Assembly: GCA_034440635.1 (NCBI GenBank)
Contig: JAOTON010000198.1
Span: forward strand, 620,001 to 684,000
DNA: 64,000 nucleotides
Source of the DNA: Lepas anatifera
Taxonomy: Eukaryota; Arthropoda; Thecostraca; Lepadidae
Direction: 5' to 3'
How positions within the stretch are numbered: the first letter of the stretch is position 1; each line of letters opens with the position of its first letter. Positions 20,411 through 32,599 of this stretch are shown in pieces. Made by a program: the position numbers and the translations under genes. The notes under the pieces were generated by a model that saw only the letters and a program-made list of their open reading frames with translations, searched no databases and was not told where the DNA came from.

Positions 20411-23400
20411 TTTCAGTACGTTGCAAATGGCACTGATCACTGAAAGTCTAAGTGAGGCCGTGTCCCCGCTGACCCGAGCCGACATTGACTCAGCATTCAG
20501 TTGGCGGCCGCAGTCGGCAGCGCCCGTGGGACCTGCCCCTGACAGCCTACCCTACGACTTGGCCGGGCCAGCCGCATTGTTGACAAGCCTTTGTGCGCAG
20601 CACCAGACGCGTGCAAAAGTGGAGCAACGCCACCGCAGCGCGGGCAGAGCCAAGACACGGCTTCGATTGTTTGAGTATCTGAACCGCGTCCCGATCATAT
20701 GAAGCGAAGGACGACTGTTAAAGTGTTGACCAGTGAAGAATGAGATGTTGGTGGAAGTGGCGTGAGCTAGCTCATTCGTTCTGGGAGTTATGGTCATCTT
20801 GTTCATTGTTTGAACGGCTGGGTCCCATTTGATAATTGTCCCATCCATTTCATTAGTGCATAGTTGAAAGAATATTGCCCTAGATTTATGAGTATACTTA
20901 AATATTTACGGATTATCGTGGGGTAAAACGATGGGATGGTATTATAACCCTTCACCTCGGAATTACAGGTACAAACACGGATGAATACGGTTAAGTGTTT
21001 CCTCTTCACTTTAAAGGGTCTATGCATAGTACCGAAGTACATAGTTCTGATACCATCCCATCTTTTTGCCTAGCAACAGTCCGCAGTTATTTGATTACAT
21101 TCAATCGACATTCCTAACTGCCTCAGTAGCTGTGGTTCCAAGGACACAGACACGAAATAATTTTAGAAGTGTGCGACAACCCCAACAGAATTTTAGTACT
21201 TCTTAGTAGGTGACTGGACTTCATCCTAACCTACTAGTGGGAAGTTAAGAATAGCGAGTTATATTCAGGGACAGTTCCAAGGGGGGGCGGGGCAAAAAAG
21301 GCATATGCCCTGAACCCTCTGAATTTCACCCAGTTTCTTGAAACGAAGCATGTTGTTCACGAGCCTGGATTGGTTGACCCCTAAACCATTGGCCCAGATC
21401 TGGCGCTGGTTATCCCTACCGGTAATTCGCACGGAGAGTGAAGATCCCGATCAGTGCCAGTTTACTCCTGAGAAAGCAGCAAACTAAGAGGCGGCGCAAA
21501 AAGTAACATCCGTTTTTTTCCAATAGGGACAAAGCAATCAGTCAGTCAATGAGGCCAAAGCATGACAAATCAAATAGTGATGATATCGATAAAACACTCA
21601 TGTCGCGGGGTTTGATCCGCGTTTTTGCCAGGGATTATCAACAGCGCTGATTACGATTTTTCCGTTTACTTAGCTAGCTAACAATTTAGAAAGTACGGCC
21701 TCGGGTCTTTTGACCGCGTTGACCTATATATCAAATTTAGAAGGCGACTTTCACCTACATGTTTTTTTCGAATGCAGTTTATATATTTTGTGTATAGCTT
21801 ATATGAAAGTATCAATCAATATCAATGGCACAATAATTCTTAATTATGTCTGTATTTTGGATGTGTTGAATATTCATAACACTTTGATGATTTATAGACC
21901 GTAATTTCCTATGAATATTTTGAAGCTTATGAAGTCATATTATTTACCCCACTTATTTCTAGAGAATCGAGATCAAAGGGAGTGGAGTCTTTGGCAGGTA
22001 GCCAACCCCGAGGCCTCAAACTTATCCGTCCCCACTTTTGACACGTCTGCCAGTCACTTGCTGCGCGCCGCTGGCAACACTATCGTGTATTATCGACTGG
22101 TCGATTTGTCATGGAACGCCCCAATTACTTCTGATACATCCAACGCGTACTATTGAGACGCATGTAGATACATGCCATGGTATACATCGAACGATACAGG
22201 GCTTCAGGAAGATTGATTGGACATATCTTCCAATGGGTGATAGTGGCGTCACATATGTGATAGCAGGAGCACCAAATTGTTTTAGCCCTGTTTGGGCTAT
22301 GAACGGAATTTTCTCATTAGTCTCACTGTAGGATAGATGTTTCTATATTAGTAAAAAAAACCGATGATTGCCTCGGAAGTCATTCCATTCAGCTTGTCTG
22401 CCCTCAGAAGTCAATTTGAAGGGTCCCTATTGCTTCATAGCAAATTGCTACCTTAGGACAATCACAGAAGTGAAATCCACGGTTTTCTATCTCCCATATA
22501 CCTGCATACTGCCCTACTGTAAGCCTATGGAATATTCCTTGACCTCTGCTGACCCCTGTACTGACATGACATAAAATAGGACCTATAAATTTTATTCGTC
22601 TCGTTAAGAGCTTTTGAACACCGTCCGTACTTCCCTATTTCTCCGCGAAATGAGACACGGAGGGGGACCAAACACCAACCCCCCAGCGGGGCGCGTCATG
22701 TCAGGGACCCCAACAGTGTGCGTGTTAAGCGGGGAGGGGGTGCGCTGCCCGCCCGTTTGGTCCTATTTGGCCGTGATGCGTTGTGTGCGGACCGCAGGTT
22801 GTGGTGCAGGGCGCGGGCGGCCGACTGTGGGTAGTGTGGCGGGGGCGGAGCTGTCGTGCGTTCAACAGCCGCCTAGGCAGTAAAGAAGCGTAGATGAAAA
22901 AGGTCATGCAAGTCGGAAAACTGCGTTTACTTTGGCGTAATAGGTCGGAGCCGCCCTTGTGTTTCTTTCCAGTAAAATGATAGGGTTAATGTTTAAGGTC
23001 TTGAACATTGGCCTTCCTGGACTCCCTGTTTCGACGCCTAGTACGCCTGTGACAACCAGCTGAATCAATACTGTTCCGGAAATTGTCAGTGATGCTGCAA
23101 GCATTCGAGGAGACTGCGTACCATAATCCCACCGAGCTCACCGGTAGATGAGGGCATAAAAGCTCTCATGACGCAGGCTCGCGAGCTCCCCCTCTCCCGT
23201 CAATTTTAGTCAGCCCCGCGACATTGACCGATCCATGATTTAAACGCTGAAGCTTGAGAAAATCAACTCAACTGAGCCAGTTGAGTGCCTGATCAACGCT
23301 GCAATTCTGGAAACAATATCTGGGAAACGTGAAAGTGTTCCAGCGCATTTTCATGACACTCTACAAGGTATCGAGTTTTGGTGGTGCACTTGACCTTTGG

Positions 23401-23680
23401 GGAGGAAGCTCTTCATGTGGCACGCAAACACTTCACTGGTCAACCGTTCGACTACTGATTCGACTGGTCGATTACCAAAAGATTGATTCGCCAAATGATT
23501 TCAAAGTAAAATACTTTTCACAAGGAGTCACAAGTGAAGTGACATCAGAAAATTCTTCCATCGGATGTAGGTACCACCACAGCACGTGTGGTTGGCGCGA
23601 ATTTTTACCCCGTCTTCTGATAATCAGTAGTTGCGCTCTTTATTCCCCCAATGATATGGTTTATCGTACTCCTGCAATGA
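20411..23680. other. Unassigned region
   Basis: No domain is recognised. GC-rich patches at about 20455-20690 and 22670-22880 produce open frames (118 and 89 codons) of biased composition that I do not accept as genes. A G-rich GGGGGGGCGGGGCAAAAAAG near 21285 looks like a hAT-MITE fragment similar to 14785-14805. Confidence 0.4.
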
Positions 23681-23842
23681 GTCTCCCTCATAGGCGTAGG
23701 AACGGGGTGGGCCAGGGGCCATGGCCCCCCAATATTCATGATTCTTAACCATTAACCCTATGGCGTTGACTGGAAAGAAATGACTTCAAAATGCCCGCTG
23801 CCCCCCCAATATTCTGGACGTTCCTATGTCTATGGTCTCCCT
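23681..23842. mobile_element. Short hAT MITE, 146 bp, exact 8-bp target duplication
   Basis: Element 23689-23834 has ends CATAGGCGTAGGAAC and, reverse-complemented, CATAGACATAGGAAC. It sits between identical octamers GTCTCCCT (23681-23688, 23835-23842). Its interior CTATGGCGTTGACTGGAAAG recurs in diverged form at 11200-11220. Confidence 0.88.
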
Positions 23843-24153
23843 GCAGTGTGATTCCAAGAAAGGTTCAACATCTGTTTTCTGTTTGGTTCTACCGGGCTTC
23901 ACTTTTCGCTTCAGTCACTTGCCATATTTCCGTCGGGTGGTACGTACGGCACTAGCCGAAGGTGGGCCTATGAAGTGGCTTTGGGCATATCTAAGATAAA
24001 CGTGTCCCCTTTATAGTGGTACTAGAACTAAGATAGCCATCAGCAGCATTCCATAAAATATGTTTTTTTTTATATATTTGTTCTAGAACTCACCATCTGC
24101 AGGGAAGGACTGTGTGTTAAACGACATCGCCTAAGTTCTTTCTGTACACACCA

Positions 24154-24924
24154 CCGCCTAGGGGTCTGATCGAACCCCTGTGATCTAGGGAACCGAAAGT
24201 GATACGGAAAAAATGAAACGGCGCTTGGAAGCGCCTTGCCGTCTTCTAATTAGCATCCGAGTTTTAACCATATCCGTTGGCCCGTGACGTCACAGTGAGC
24301 CAAAATGGGCCAAATTTAGACCCATTTGGAAAATCACTAATAACTCGGAAACCATTAGACCTAGAGCAAAACAGAATGCACAAATGTGTTCCTCTTAACC
24401 AAAGAATTCCAATTATATGCGACATGGTCATGACGTCAAGTAATGACCTGTCACGGTCACAATGTGCAGTATTGGAATCCTTGGGTCATGTTTAATAATA
24501 TGATATCAAATTCATGACTGTATCCTGTTTCGTTCAAAAGTTATAGACACAGAGTTCTAAAGACCATGGCATTTGATGACCTTTGGAGACCTAACTATTG
24601 ACCTGACATCAAAATGGATGACAGCATGAAGAGTTTTCGTTTCAAGACCTTTCAAATTATATTTAGAAACTTGATCTAGCTCTTCCAGAAGCCGGGTTGC
24701 ACCCTAGTTTTGTCAGCCTCATTTCAGAAGAGCAGAATCGCTTTACATGGGTTTAGAAATGCCACCATAACTCATTGACCTGACCTGATGTCAACTGTTT
24801 GTCTTAAGTGGTAAAATTGATTACCCTACAGGAAAATAAAGCGATCGTCTCTCATTTAAATCGGCTCGGAACCATTCACGAAAAACCGAGGGGGCGGGGT
24901 CCGATCGTAGCCCCAGGCGGTTAA
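24154..24924. mobile_element. TTAA MITE, family IV
   Basis: Ends pair as CCGCCTAGGGGTCTGATCG (left, 24154) and, reverse-complemented, CCGCCTGGGGCTACGATCGG (right, ending 24920). TTAA follows on the right (24921-24924) but is not preserved on the left. A second copy at 31805-32590 shares the interior (CCGTTGACCCGTGACGT and others). AGGTCA-type words are fewer than in families I to III. Non-coding. Confidence 0.75.
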
Positions 24925-25539
24925 GGGTCAAAGGAAATGTGGCACCTACATAATGGATTGAACGAGATAGGTATGTGATAGAGCATTCCGAGAAACCACT
25001 TTATTGATGTTTCATTTGTCCCAAAACTTACCGTTTGCCGAGAAAAAGGTAAAACTTATCCACTGTCGACCTTCTCCCCGGGTGGTCACGTGCAGGGGCG
25101 TCGCCACCGGGAGGGCCTGGCAGAGATGGCCTACGCTACGCTACGAAATTATTTATCCGTGGCGTAGCTGGGCGAATCCTGTAGCGTACTACGCTGAACT
25201 TGCCATATCATAGCGTAATACAAAAAAGTTACGTCATATACGTATATACCTTCTCGTGATCTCGATCGCGGTACTCAGGATTCTTGGTAACGAGTTGCTT
25301 TAAATCGAAATTTGAAATAGAAGTGATCATATTTGAAAAATTAACGACCAAACCATTACTTTAAAATTACAAATTAAAAAAGAAATTCACGAAGAAATGT
25401 AACAATTTGCTGTCAATTAAGGTCGGGACCTTTTGGAGGATAGTGTAAATCACGGACACATTTATGGGCCTGTAAAATTAGAAGTCGGTTGATTTTGTTT
25501 TATAAATTTATTTTTTCAACTGGTGATAAGAGTTCCCGA

Positions 25540-26259
25540 CCATTGATCACACACATCAGGTCACACACATCAGGTCATCAGGTCACACACATCAGATCAT
25601 CAGGTCACACATCAGGTCAGGTTAAGGTCACTATCTAATCTAGCATAGTCAGTATGCACATCAATCGACTCGTAGTAACAATCGCAACGTAATGGTATCA
25701 AAATAAAAAATGTTATCGTCATTTCCTACAAAGTTATTGACCCAAGTGTGAAAACCTCCTTAAGTAGCCCAGATGAGCTCTCAGAGGTCACAGGTAAAAC
25801 ATTGCAACAAGAACCTAGAAAGGAGCCCAGGATACTACGATTTGGGGAATAGAAGGTATATCAGCTTTATCCACACAAATACAGCGCAAGTTTTGTTTTC
25901 CCATGCATTTCCAACAGAGATGTCATGCTCCGTACCTGACCCTATGTCACCGTATGAAAAATCACGGAATGTATGTTGTAGTACTAGGTAGGCCCATTAT
26001 GTGGTATCAGTTTCAATCCGATAGATTCATCCCTTTCTCTCGTACTTATGACACCTTAAATATTTCTGGAGGTGAGGTCACTTAATCTGCACTGGTGAGC
26101 TAACCTGAGCTGACCCAACCGTAAAATTTTGGGGAAAGCTGCGAAATTGATCAAGGATAAAGTGTGGCAACTACGGGGGCGCTTGGCGCCGCCGTTTTTT
26201 TTTGTGCCGCCGGTAAAACCCAAGGGGGGGTGTTCAAACAACCACCACCGGGACTAGGG
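25540..26259 (-). mobile_element. TTAA MITE, family III, fragment nested in the inner hAT
   Basis: Reverse-oriented homologue of 30141-31000. The terminus reads, on the minus strand, CCCTAGTCCCGGTGG then TGTTTGAACACC, as at 30141, but the flanking TTAA is not preserved. The distal part contains the AGGTCA minisatellite at 25545-25625. Confidence 0.7.
25545..25625. repeat. AGGTCA-containing minisatellite
   Basis: Five or so units built from CACACATCAGGTCA and ATCAGGTCA, giving AGGTCA half-sites at near-regular spacing. Confidence 0.85.
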
Positions 26260-26630
26260 CTAGAGTATGAATGTGTGAACAAAATGTTGATATATTAGTT
26301 CGGTATATTTTTACCGTAGCCGCAGCTAAAGTACCGTAATTCCGTAGTCGATGAAATATAACGTAGCGTAATTCCGTAGCGCAGTTTTGGCCAAAACCGA
26401 ACCGTAACGTAGCGTATTTCGGAAACGTAACGTAGCGTAGGCCATCTCTGGGGCCTGGCGTCAGACTCCCCCCCACTCTTGGAAGGTGGGGGCCGCCCCC
26501 TCTCCTCCCCATTTTTGGCCGGAAAAATTATTGAAAATTTCGAATTTAAATGGACTTAGAGGTTTTTTTAGGGTTTCACCTTTTCACCAGCACCCCACTC
26601 GAAAATCCGTCGCGACGCCATGGTCACGTG

Positions 26631-28180
26631 GTATCAAGTATGAGGTCACGTGGTCAACCAATGGGGTGGCAGTGGGAAAGTGACGTCTTATTCTAACCCC
26701 ACCGCATGTGCTGCGCGGACAATTTTTCTCACTCGGGCCTTTTTAAGCCCTACATGCTAAACATGACTTTGGTAATGGTGATTACAAACCTATATGACTT
26801 GCATGAAATACTAGTTTCAACTATGAAATAAGTTTTGATATACTGAGAGAAATAACAGAAATGGATCAGCGTCGTTTTGGGCTTCGAAAACAGCATCTTT
26901 TTAGCTCAAAACACCTAATTTATACTTCTTTCATGTATGGCCTAAGTGAAGAGGTTTATGGTGGCACAAATCGTTATCAGATCGCACGTCGATTTGACGT
27001 TACGACGATTCTGAGACTTGTTACCCTCAATATATGAAAATAAAATAAAACCAAATATAGGCTTACTAGCCATTTCTTAACAAAAAATAAGGCCAAATCC
27101 ATACTGTTCCCTTCTGTTCGCCTGCTCCAGAAAACTAGCATTGGCCTCGTGACCTACTTCAGATGGCTTTCGTGCCATAGGAGTGAGAACTGGGAAACTT
27201 GATGGCATGCCGTCGAATATTCAACATCTGCATCCATTAATCCCATCACGGTACTAGAAAAATTGCCTAAAATACAACTTGTCTCCCTTCTTCAACATTT
27301 CCCACGTTCCATGGCTTATATTCTGTGGGGCCAGCCAAAGCACAATTTAGTACCCTGAAATATTTGGGTGAGTTTGATTTTTTGGTTTTACGAATTTCTT
27401 TCATTCCTAATACGAATTTGAATTTCTTTGAATAAAATTTTCTGTTTGAATCTTAGATCAGTGCGTAGTTGCAAGGGGTGACAAACTGAAATAATTTTTA
27501 AAACGTCATCAAAACTTATTTTCCGCTTCGTTGGATTTTGCTGACTTCTTCCAAAAGCAAAAAGTCTGACGATGAGATTTATTCCCGCAGATAATGTCAT
27601 CTGGTTAATAAACACCAAACACATCATGAAGCAAGAAAAATCGAAGTGCTGGGAAAGGTTAGCGACAAACTTATCCTGGCTTCTAAGAAAGTGGCAAAAA
27701 TTCGAGCCGGAAGAACGGGGAATGAGAAACCGGTTTGCTCCCCGTGGCGAGGAAACTGTTTCTGACGGTCAAAATGGCCGAGCACACATCCGAGAAAGGG
27801 ACAGTGGCCATGTCCTGTTCGCAGGACAAGGCGGAGCTGGCAGAGCTGCCTCAGAACCTGACAGAGGAGAGGATCACTGGTGACCTCTGCATCTAACGGC
27901 ATGTTTCTTCTGGATTTAACACGGCCGTGCAAGAAAACCCCTACCGTTTATCTACCATCTATCAAGTCTGCCGGACCGAGAAAGTCTGTGCCCGCTCACG
28001 GAATTGTGAACGATAAGTATCCCAGCTTTAGGAGGCAGTCAGAGATATTTGGCTGCAGTCATGCCTCACAGAGTGCCAAAATCCATATATTGTTGATTGA
28101 TTAATTGATTATTTAGGCCTAAGGGCGCGCCAAACCAAATAAAAAACCAACTCAAGATGTGGATTCGACGTTGTTGATTT
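26631..28180. other. Unassigned region
   Basis: No gene is recognised. An open frame of 103 codons at 27572-27883 (+) and its antisense partner have no recognisable domain. Some GC rise occurs at 27700-27880. An exon cannot be excluded. Confidence 0.35.
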
Positions 28181-28187
28181 GAGACTA

Positions 28188-28310
28188 TGTGGCTCCAACT
28201 CGTATGACTATATGACTATATGGCTATATGACTCAACTATGGCTCCAACTCGTATGACTATATGACTATATGGCTATATGACTCAACATATGGCTCCAAC
28301 TCGTATGCTG
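28188..28310. repeat. 50-bp tandem repeat, about 2.4 copies
   Basis: The unit starts ATGGCTCCAACTCGTATGAC and contains internal TATATGACTATATGGC steps; two full copies and a partial third are present. Confidence 0.9.
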
Positions 28311-30136
28311 ATGTCAAAAGCCATATGGTGCATAAACTAGTATACTTTATTCCGGGTACTGGGCCGTATACAGTACAGTTCAATGTATGCTGCTGTAGTT
28401 CGCTAGAATAAGCATGTTTGGCACTTCTCGTCACTTACCAGAGGCTATTTTTCAGAAAGTCATGCATAAATCGCTAACTCAAGAGACCATCAGCATGTGT
28501 TGAATATGATTTGAATGAAAAACAACTATTTAAAGTCATGAGCTTGCAAATAAATACCAACAAGCAAAGCAAAGGTGTACCTACCATTACATTTTTACAC
28601 GGCTAGAATGGGAAAAAACACAAAAAGAGCGTACCGCGTATCGGAAATCCGGAGTGACAATGATGGGGCAATATGAATACCCCGGCCACCTTGCCCCACC
28701 TATCTCCTTTTAAACAAACTGGCGCAGAACAAACAACTAAGGCCCCAATATCACAACAAAGCTATAGCAGCCTTTGGGTGGTAGCTGGACGAAATTGATG
28801 GGAAAATATGCAAATAATCTTCGGTTTTTACAATTATGAAAATGCTACAAAAATTACTCAGCCTTCCAGCACAGGTGTTCTCTCGAGGACATGCGTCGAA
28901 AGAAAACGACGCGTCGAAAGAAAACGTGTCTATTCTTTTCCTTTTGTGCTCTTTAATTTTGCCCCGCTTGTGGTAGTGCGGTTCCTCAGAAACAGCGAAG
29001 GCCAGCTTACCCATGGTGTCCATGGTGACTCTTTCCCTTTCCCTGGTAACATGACTTCTCTCGAAACCCTTCGAATAAGCCTGCTCACGGAAGTGACAAC
29101 AGTCACGCACATGCAATGACATCGATATATTCTTGAACAGTAAACTCGTGTCGAGCAGACGCAAAAATCCGTCCAGGCCGGCGTCATTAAACTCGCAATA
29201 CACATTGCACTTTGCATAATCATCCATTGAGCGCAGCGCGGCCAAAGATAATCCCACTATTCAGTGCCGGTACAAAGACTATGCAACCTTTGAAGCTCGT
29301 GACTGTGCACATTGAAGCTGGACAGCTTAATCGGAGACCAATTGTTTATGTCCAACTCGAGGTATCGAGTATCGACGCTCCAACACGACAGCATTTTTTC
29401 TTGTGAACAATGTCCTGCCCATTAAATGATGTATGTGATAGCTGTGTATGCCGAGCGCCGTTCCAGCAACGTGGGTCGCTGCCGGCTACTTTCACTCAGG
29501 CCCGTCGCCAGGACTTCCGCCTCGGGGGAGGTAAAGGTCAGATGTAGTAAGATGGGAAGACCATTATAAACTTTCGACACATAGATAGATAGATTTCGAC
29601 ACAATTTTTTGCACCAAAGCTACTTAGAACTGCGAAGCCACTCCGAGCAAAGCAGTGTTGTTCTCCGACACAGATACATATCCAGAGTGCAGTGCACGAC
29701 ACATCGTTCCAGGAGAGGTGGCGCGTTGACCCTTGCCACCCCTGGCCGCGTACCTGTTTTCCAGCGTCGACTGCGGCGACCCTGAGCGGAGCAGTCAATA
29801 CGGGTTAGCTGTACGGACAGCGCGGTGCAGTGGCGACACGTGGCGACGTTTCTGGCCTCCATGACTGATGGCCGCGCATTAGAGACGACATTCCTCAGAA
29901 ATGTCCGCCGGTGACTCCAGCCGTACAGCGACATGGTTGTGTCCCTGCTGCTTTACGACATGGGAAACACGAGAGCTCAGAAGGGATCTCGGGGGAAACA
30001 CGAGAGCTCAGAAGAGATCTCAGTCTGTCAGCTTTGCTGGAGTATCATTGCTGGGAGCCAATACATCGAATGTGTCGTTAGGCATTGCGTAGCCAATTAG
30101 GATGAATGAGGGAGCGCCGAAACATGAAATAGCATG
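28311..30136. other. Unassigned region with small duplications
   Basis: An 18-bp tandem duplication GCGTCGAAAGAAAACG occurs near 28895-28930. A roughly 30-bp duplication (GGGAAACACGAGAGCTCAGA) is at 29960-30020. Open frames up to 168 codons on the minus strand (28751-29257) lack a recognisable family. No gene is claimed. Confidence 0.35.
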
Positions 30137-31170
30137 TTAACCCTCGTCCCGGTGGAGGGTGTTTGAACACCTTCAAGTTTTCAAGTTTTTTTTCCGGCGT
30201 CAGCAAAAAAAAACAACAACAACAACAAACAAAAAACCGGCGACACCAAGGGCCTCCGTACTTGGCACACTTTGTCCTTGATCAATTCTGCAGTTTTTCA
30301 AACCTTTAAGGGTGCATCATCTTGGGTCAGGTCACCAAAGCAAGTCAAATAACCTCATCTCCAAAAAAGTTTAAGATAGCATAGTAAGACCAGGGCGAGT
30401 ATATCGAATTGAAACTCGTATCATAAGAGGCCCAACGGGTACAATAAAATATATTCCGAATTTTTATATCGATGACCTTGATTCAGGTCCGGATGATGAC
30501 CTCGCTTTTGGAAATGCATGGGGAAAACGGGAGTTGGGCGAAAAAGGGCTCTATTTCTGTAGATACAGCTTAGAATGTCTTTCTATACTCCAAATCGTGG
30601 TCTCCTAGGCCCCTTTCCAGGTTCATGTCGCAAGTTTGGACCTGTGACCTCTAAGAGGTCATCTGGGACTACTTAAGCAGCTTTTCAAAATAAGGTCAAA
30701 ACTTCGCAGGAAATGACAAAAAAACTTTATTTTGATATCATTACCTTTGGATTATTACTGCGAGTCGATCGATATGCATATTGACTATGCTAGGTCAGAT
30801 GGTGATCTTGACCTGACCTTTGGTTAATTTTCATGTTTTGACCTAGTATAGTCATATTATAAATAATTCGATTCGCCGTAACGAGAGGAAGCGAATGGTG
30901 CCCAAGAGTTGACTCTAACTCAACTCTGTCAGACGCTAGAGTCCAGAAACTCTTCCTTAACCTGTCACCTTCTTTGATCCGTCATTACCTCCAAATTGAC
31001 CTGAGCCGAAAAGTTACTAATGTAGTCAGTTGACTAATTTGTATGAGCTATTCACCAGATCTCGTTTGTTTTTTTTTTTGCTATCCCGCATAGGAGCCAA
31101 GATCAAGGGTTGTGTTTAAAACCGCCACCGGGGAGAAGGTGGCTCGGAGGTCCACCGGGGCGGGTGTTAG
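30137..31170 (+). mobile_element. TTAA MITE, family III, complete
   Basis: A 1,026-bp element between TTAA (30137-30140) and TTAG (31167-31170). Left end CCCTCGTCCCGGTGGAGGGT; right end, reverse-complemented, CACCCGCCCCGGTGGACC, then the GAGCCACCTTC spacer and CCCCGGTGG again. Interior AGGTCA/TGACCT sites cluster at 30320-30350, 30480-30500, 30640-30670 and 30790-30850. Non-coding. Confidence 0.82.
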
Positions 31171-31638
31171 CATTGCGCGCTTTTTCATGTGGATGTTCAT
31201 TTCTCCTATCATTTGCCTTCCCTTATTCTTTTTATTTTGGAGAATGTTTAGTTTGGTTCTGCAGGAACACGTAAATCTAGCGTTGAAATGCGTTGGAAAC
31301 CGTGCTGGCCTCTGAGAAACGCTGAGCGGGGATAGTGGCATAGCAAGGATGGTGAGAGAGTCACGACAAACTACCCCGCCTCCCATCCGACCTGAATTTC
31401 CAGTAGGCACTTCACAGCGCCCTTCGCGGCCAGCTGGTGTTGAGATGTTATGCTTTCCCTCGAAAAACTTCTGGCCTGGGCGGAAATCATATGTTTTCGC
31501 ACTTCGGCCGGTAATTTGTGGGCCTTCCAGCAATTGCCGCCGTGTAGGTTATGACCGTTCCGCGGGTAATTTGTGGACTTCGCAACAATTACTGATGTCG
31601 CAGCGGCATAATCATACACAATGCTGCAAGATTAAGCC
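31171..31638. other. Unassigned spacer between MITE and minisatellite
   Basis: A long open frame on the plus strand (31349-31909) begins here and owes its length to the downstream 27-bp repeat. Residues before the repeat show no known domain. Confidence 0.4.
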
Positions 31639-31639
31639 G

Positions 31640-31815
31640 GCACCGCCGGGGCTGTCTCCGTTCCCACCACCACCTGGGCTGTCTCCGTTCCCACCACCGC
31701 CTGGGCTGTCTCCGTTCCCACCACCGCCGGGGCTGTCTCCGTTCCCATCACCGCCTGGGGTGTCTCCGTTCCCACCACCGCCTGGGCTGTCTCCGTTCCC
31801 ACCGCCGCCTGGGGG
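31640..31815. repeat. 27-bp minisatellite adjoining a MITE end
   Basis: Six to seven copies of a 27-bp unit containing CTGTCTCCGTTCCCACC and ACCGCCTGGG. Read on the plus strand it gives the nonapeptide PGLSPFPPP. The ACCGCCTGGG part equals the terminal word of the family IV MITE that starts at 31805, so the array seems to have grown from the element's end. Confidence 0.88.
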
Positions 31816-32590
31816 TGTGATCGGACCCGCTCATATGATCTCAGGAACCGGCGATGATACGGACAAAATCGAAGCGGCAAAAAAACGCTCGACTGATTCC
31901 CACTGTTGAGCCGTATTATGACCGTACCCGTTGACCCGTGACGTAACGTGGGGCAAAAAGGGGACAAATTTAAACTTATTTAAGAAATTCCTTATAACTC
32001 AGGAGTCATTAGACCTGGAATAAAGCCAAAAGCATAAATGCATTCGTATTGACCGAAATATTTAAGCGATATGCGGCATGACCTTGGCATCAGGCCAAGG
32101 TCAAGTGATGACCTTTCAATACCGTGTTGCATATCATTCGAACCATTGGATAATGTTCCAGTGGATAATACAATATGTCACTTGGATAATACAATGCAAC
32201 GCCTTATTTATTGATGTATGTATGCGCATACATTCCTTTGCTCAAGACTTATCAACACAAGCAACTTCAAAAGGGATCTTTGGTCACCTCTAGTGACCTT
32301 GGTCTACACCTGAAAATGGAGTGCAGTGCACATATTTTTATTTTCAAGAACTTTTCTGGGAGCCGAGTTACACCCTGGTTTTGTCGGCTTCGCTTAAGAA
32401 GAACAAAACGGCCTTCCATGGGCTTAAAATAACGTCATAACTAGTTGACCTGGCCTGATGCCAATTTTTAGCCATGGGTGGTTGAATTGATCACCTGAGT
32501 GTTGTGCAGAGCGGTGAGTCTCTCATTAAAATCGGGTCTGAGCCACTAGCAAAAAACCAGGGGGTCAGTCGGATCCCCCCCACCAGGCGG
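31805..32590. mobile_element. TTAA MITE, family IV, second copy
   Basis: Left end CCGCCTGGGGGTGTGATCGG; right end, reverse-complemented, CCGCCTGGTGGGGGGGATCCG. Full-length similarity to 24154-24920. Flanking TTAA is not retained on either side. Confidence 0.72.
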
Positions 32591-32599
32591 GGGAGGGTC

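Larger units (their letters stand above)
25113..26458. mobile_element. Inner hAT element inserted in the outer MITE
   Basis: A 1,330-bp element (25121-26450) with 20-bp identical inverted ends CAGAGATGGCCTACGCTACG and an exact 8-bp duplication GGGCCTGG (25113-25120, 26451-26458). Subterminal CTACG/CGTAG words are repeated at both ends. No transposase is visible. A family III TTAA MITE fragment lies inside, giving three levels of nesting. Confidence 0.9.
25085..26630. mobile_element. Outer hAT MITE split by an inner hAT element
   Basis: Element 25093-26622 lies between identical octamers GTCACGTG (25085-25092, 26623-26630). Left end CAGGGGCGTCGCCACCGGG; the right end is imperfect (GTCGCGACGCCATG). 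Without the insertion it is only about 190 bp, of the same family as 49232-49465 and 61776-62010. Confidence 0.85.

Noticed and set aside
27572..27932. Protein gene with overlapping 103-codon frames
   Set aside because: Open on both strands with no recognisable domain, start context or splice structure.
31349..31909. 186-codon open frame with PGLSPFPPP repeats
   Set aside because: The length comes from a 27-bp minisatellite with no stop codon and from a MITE end; no domain outside the repeat.
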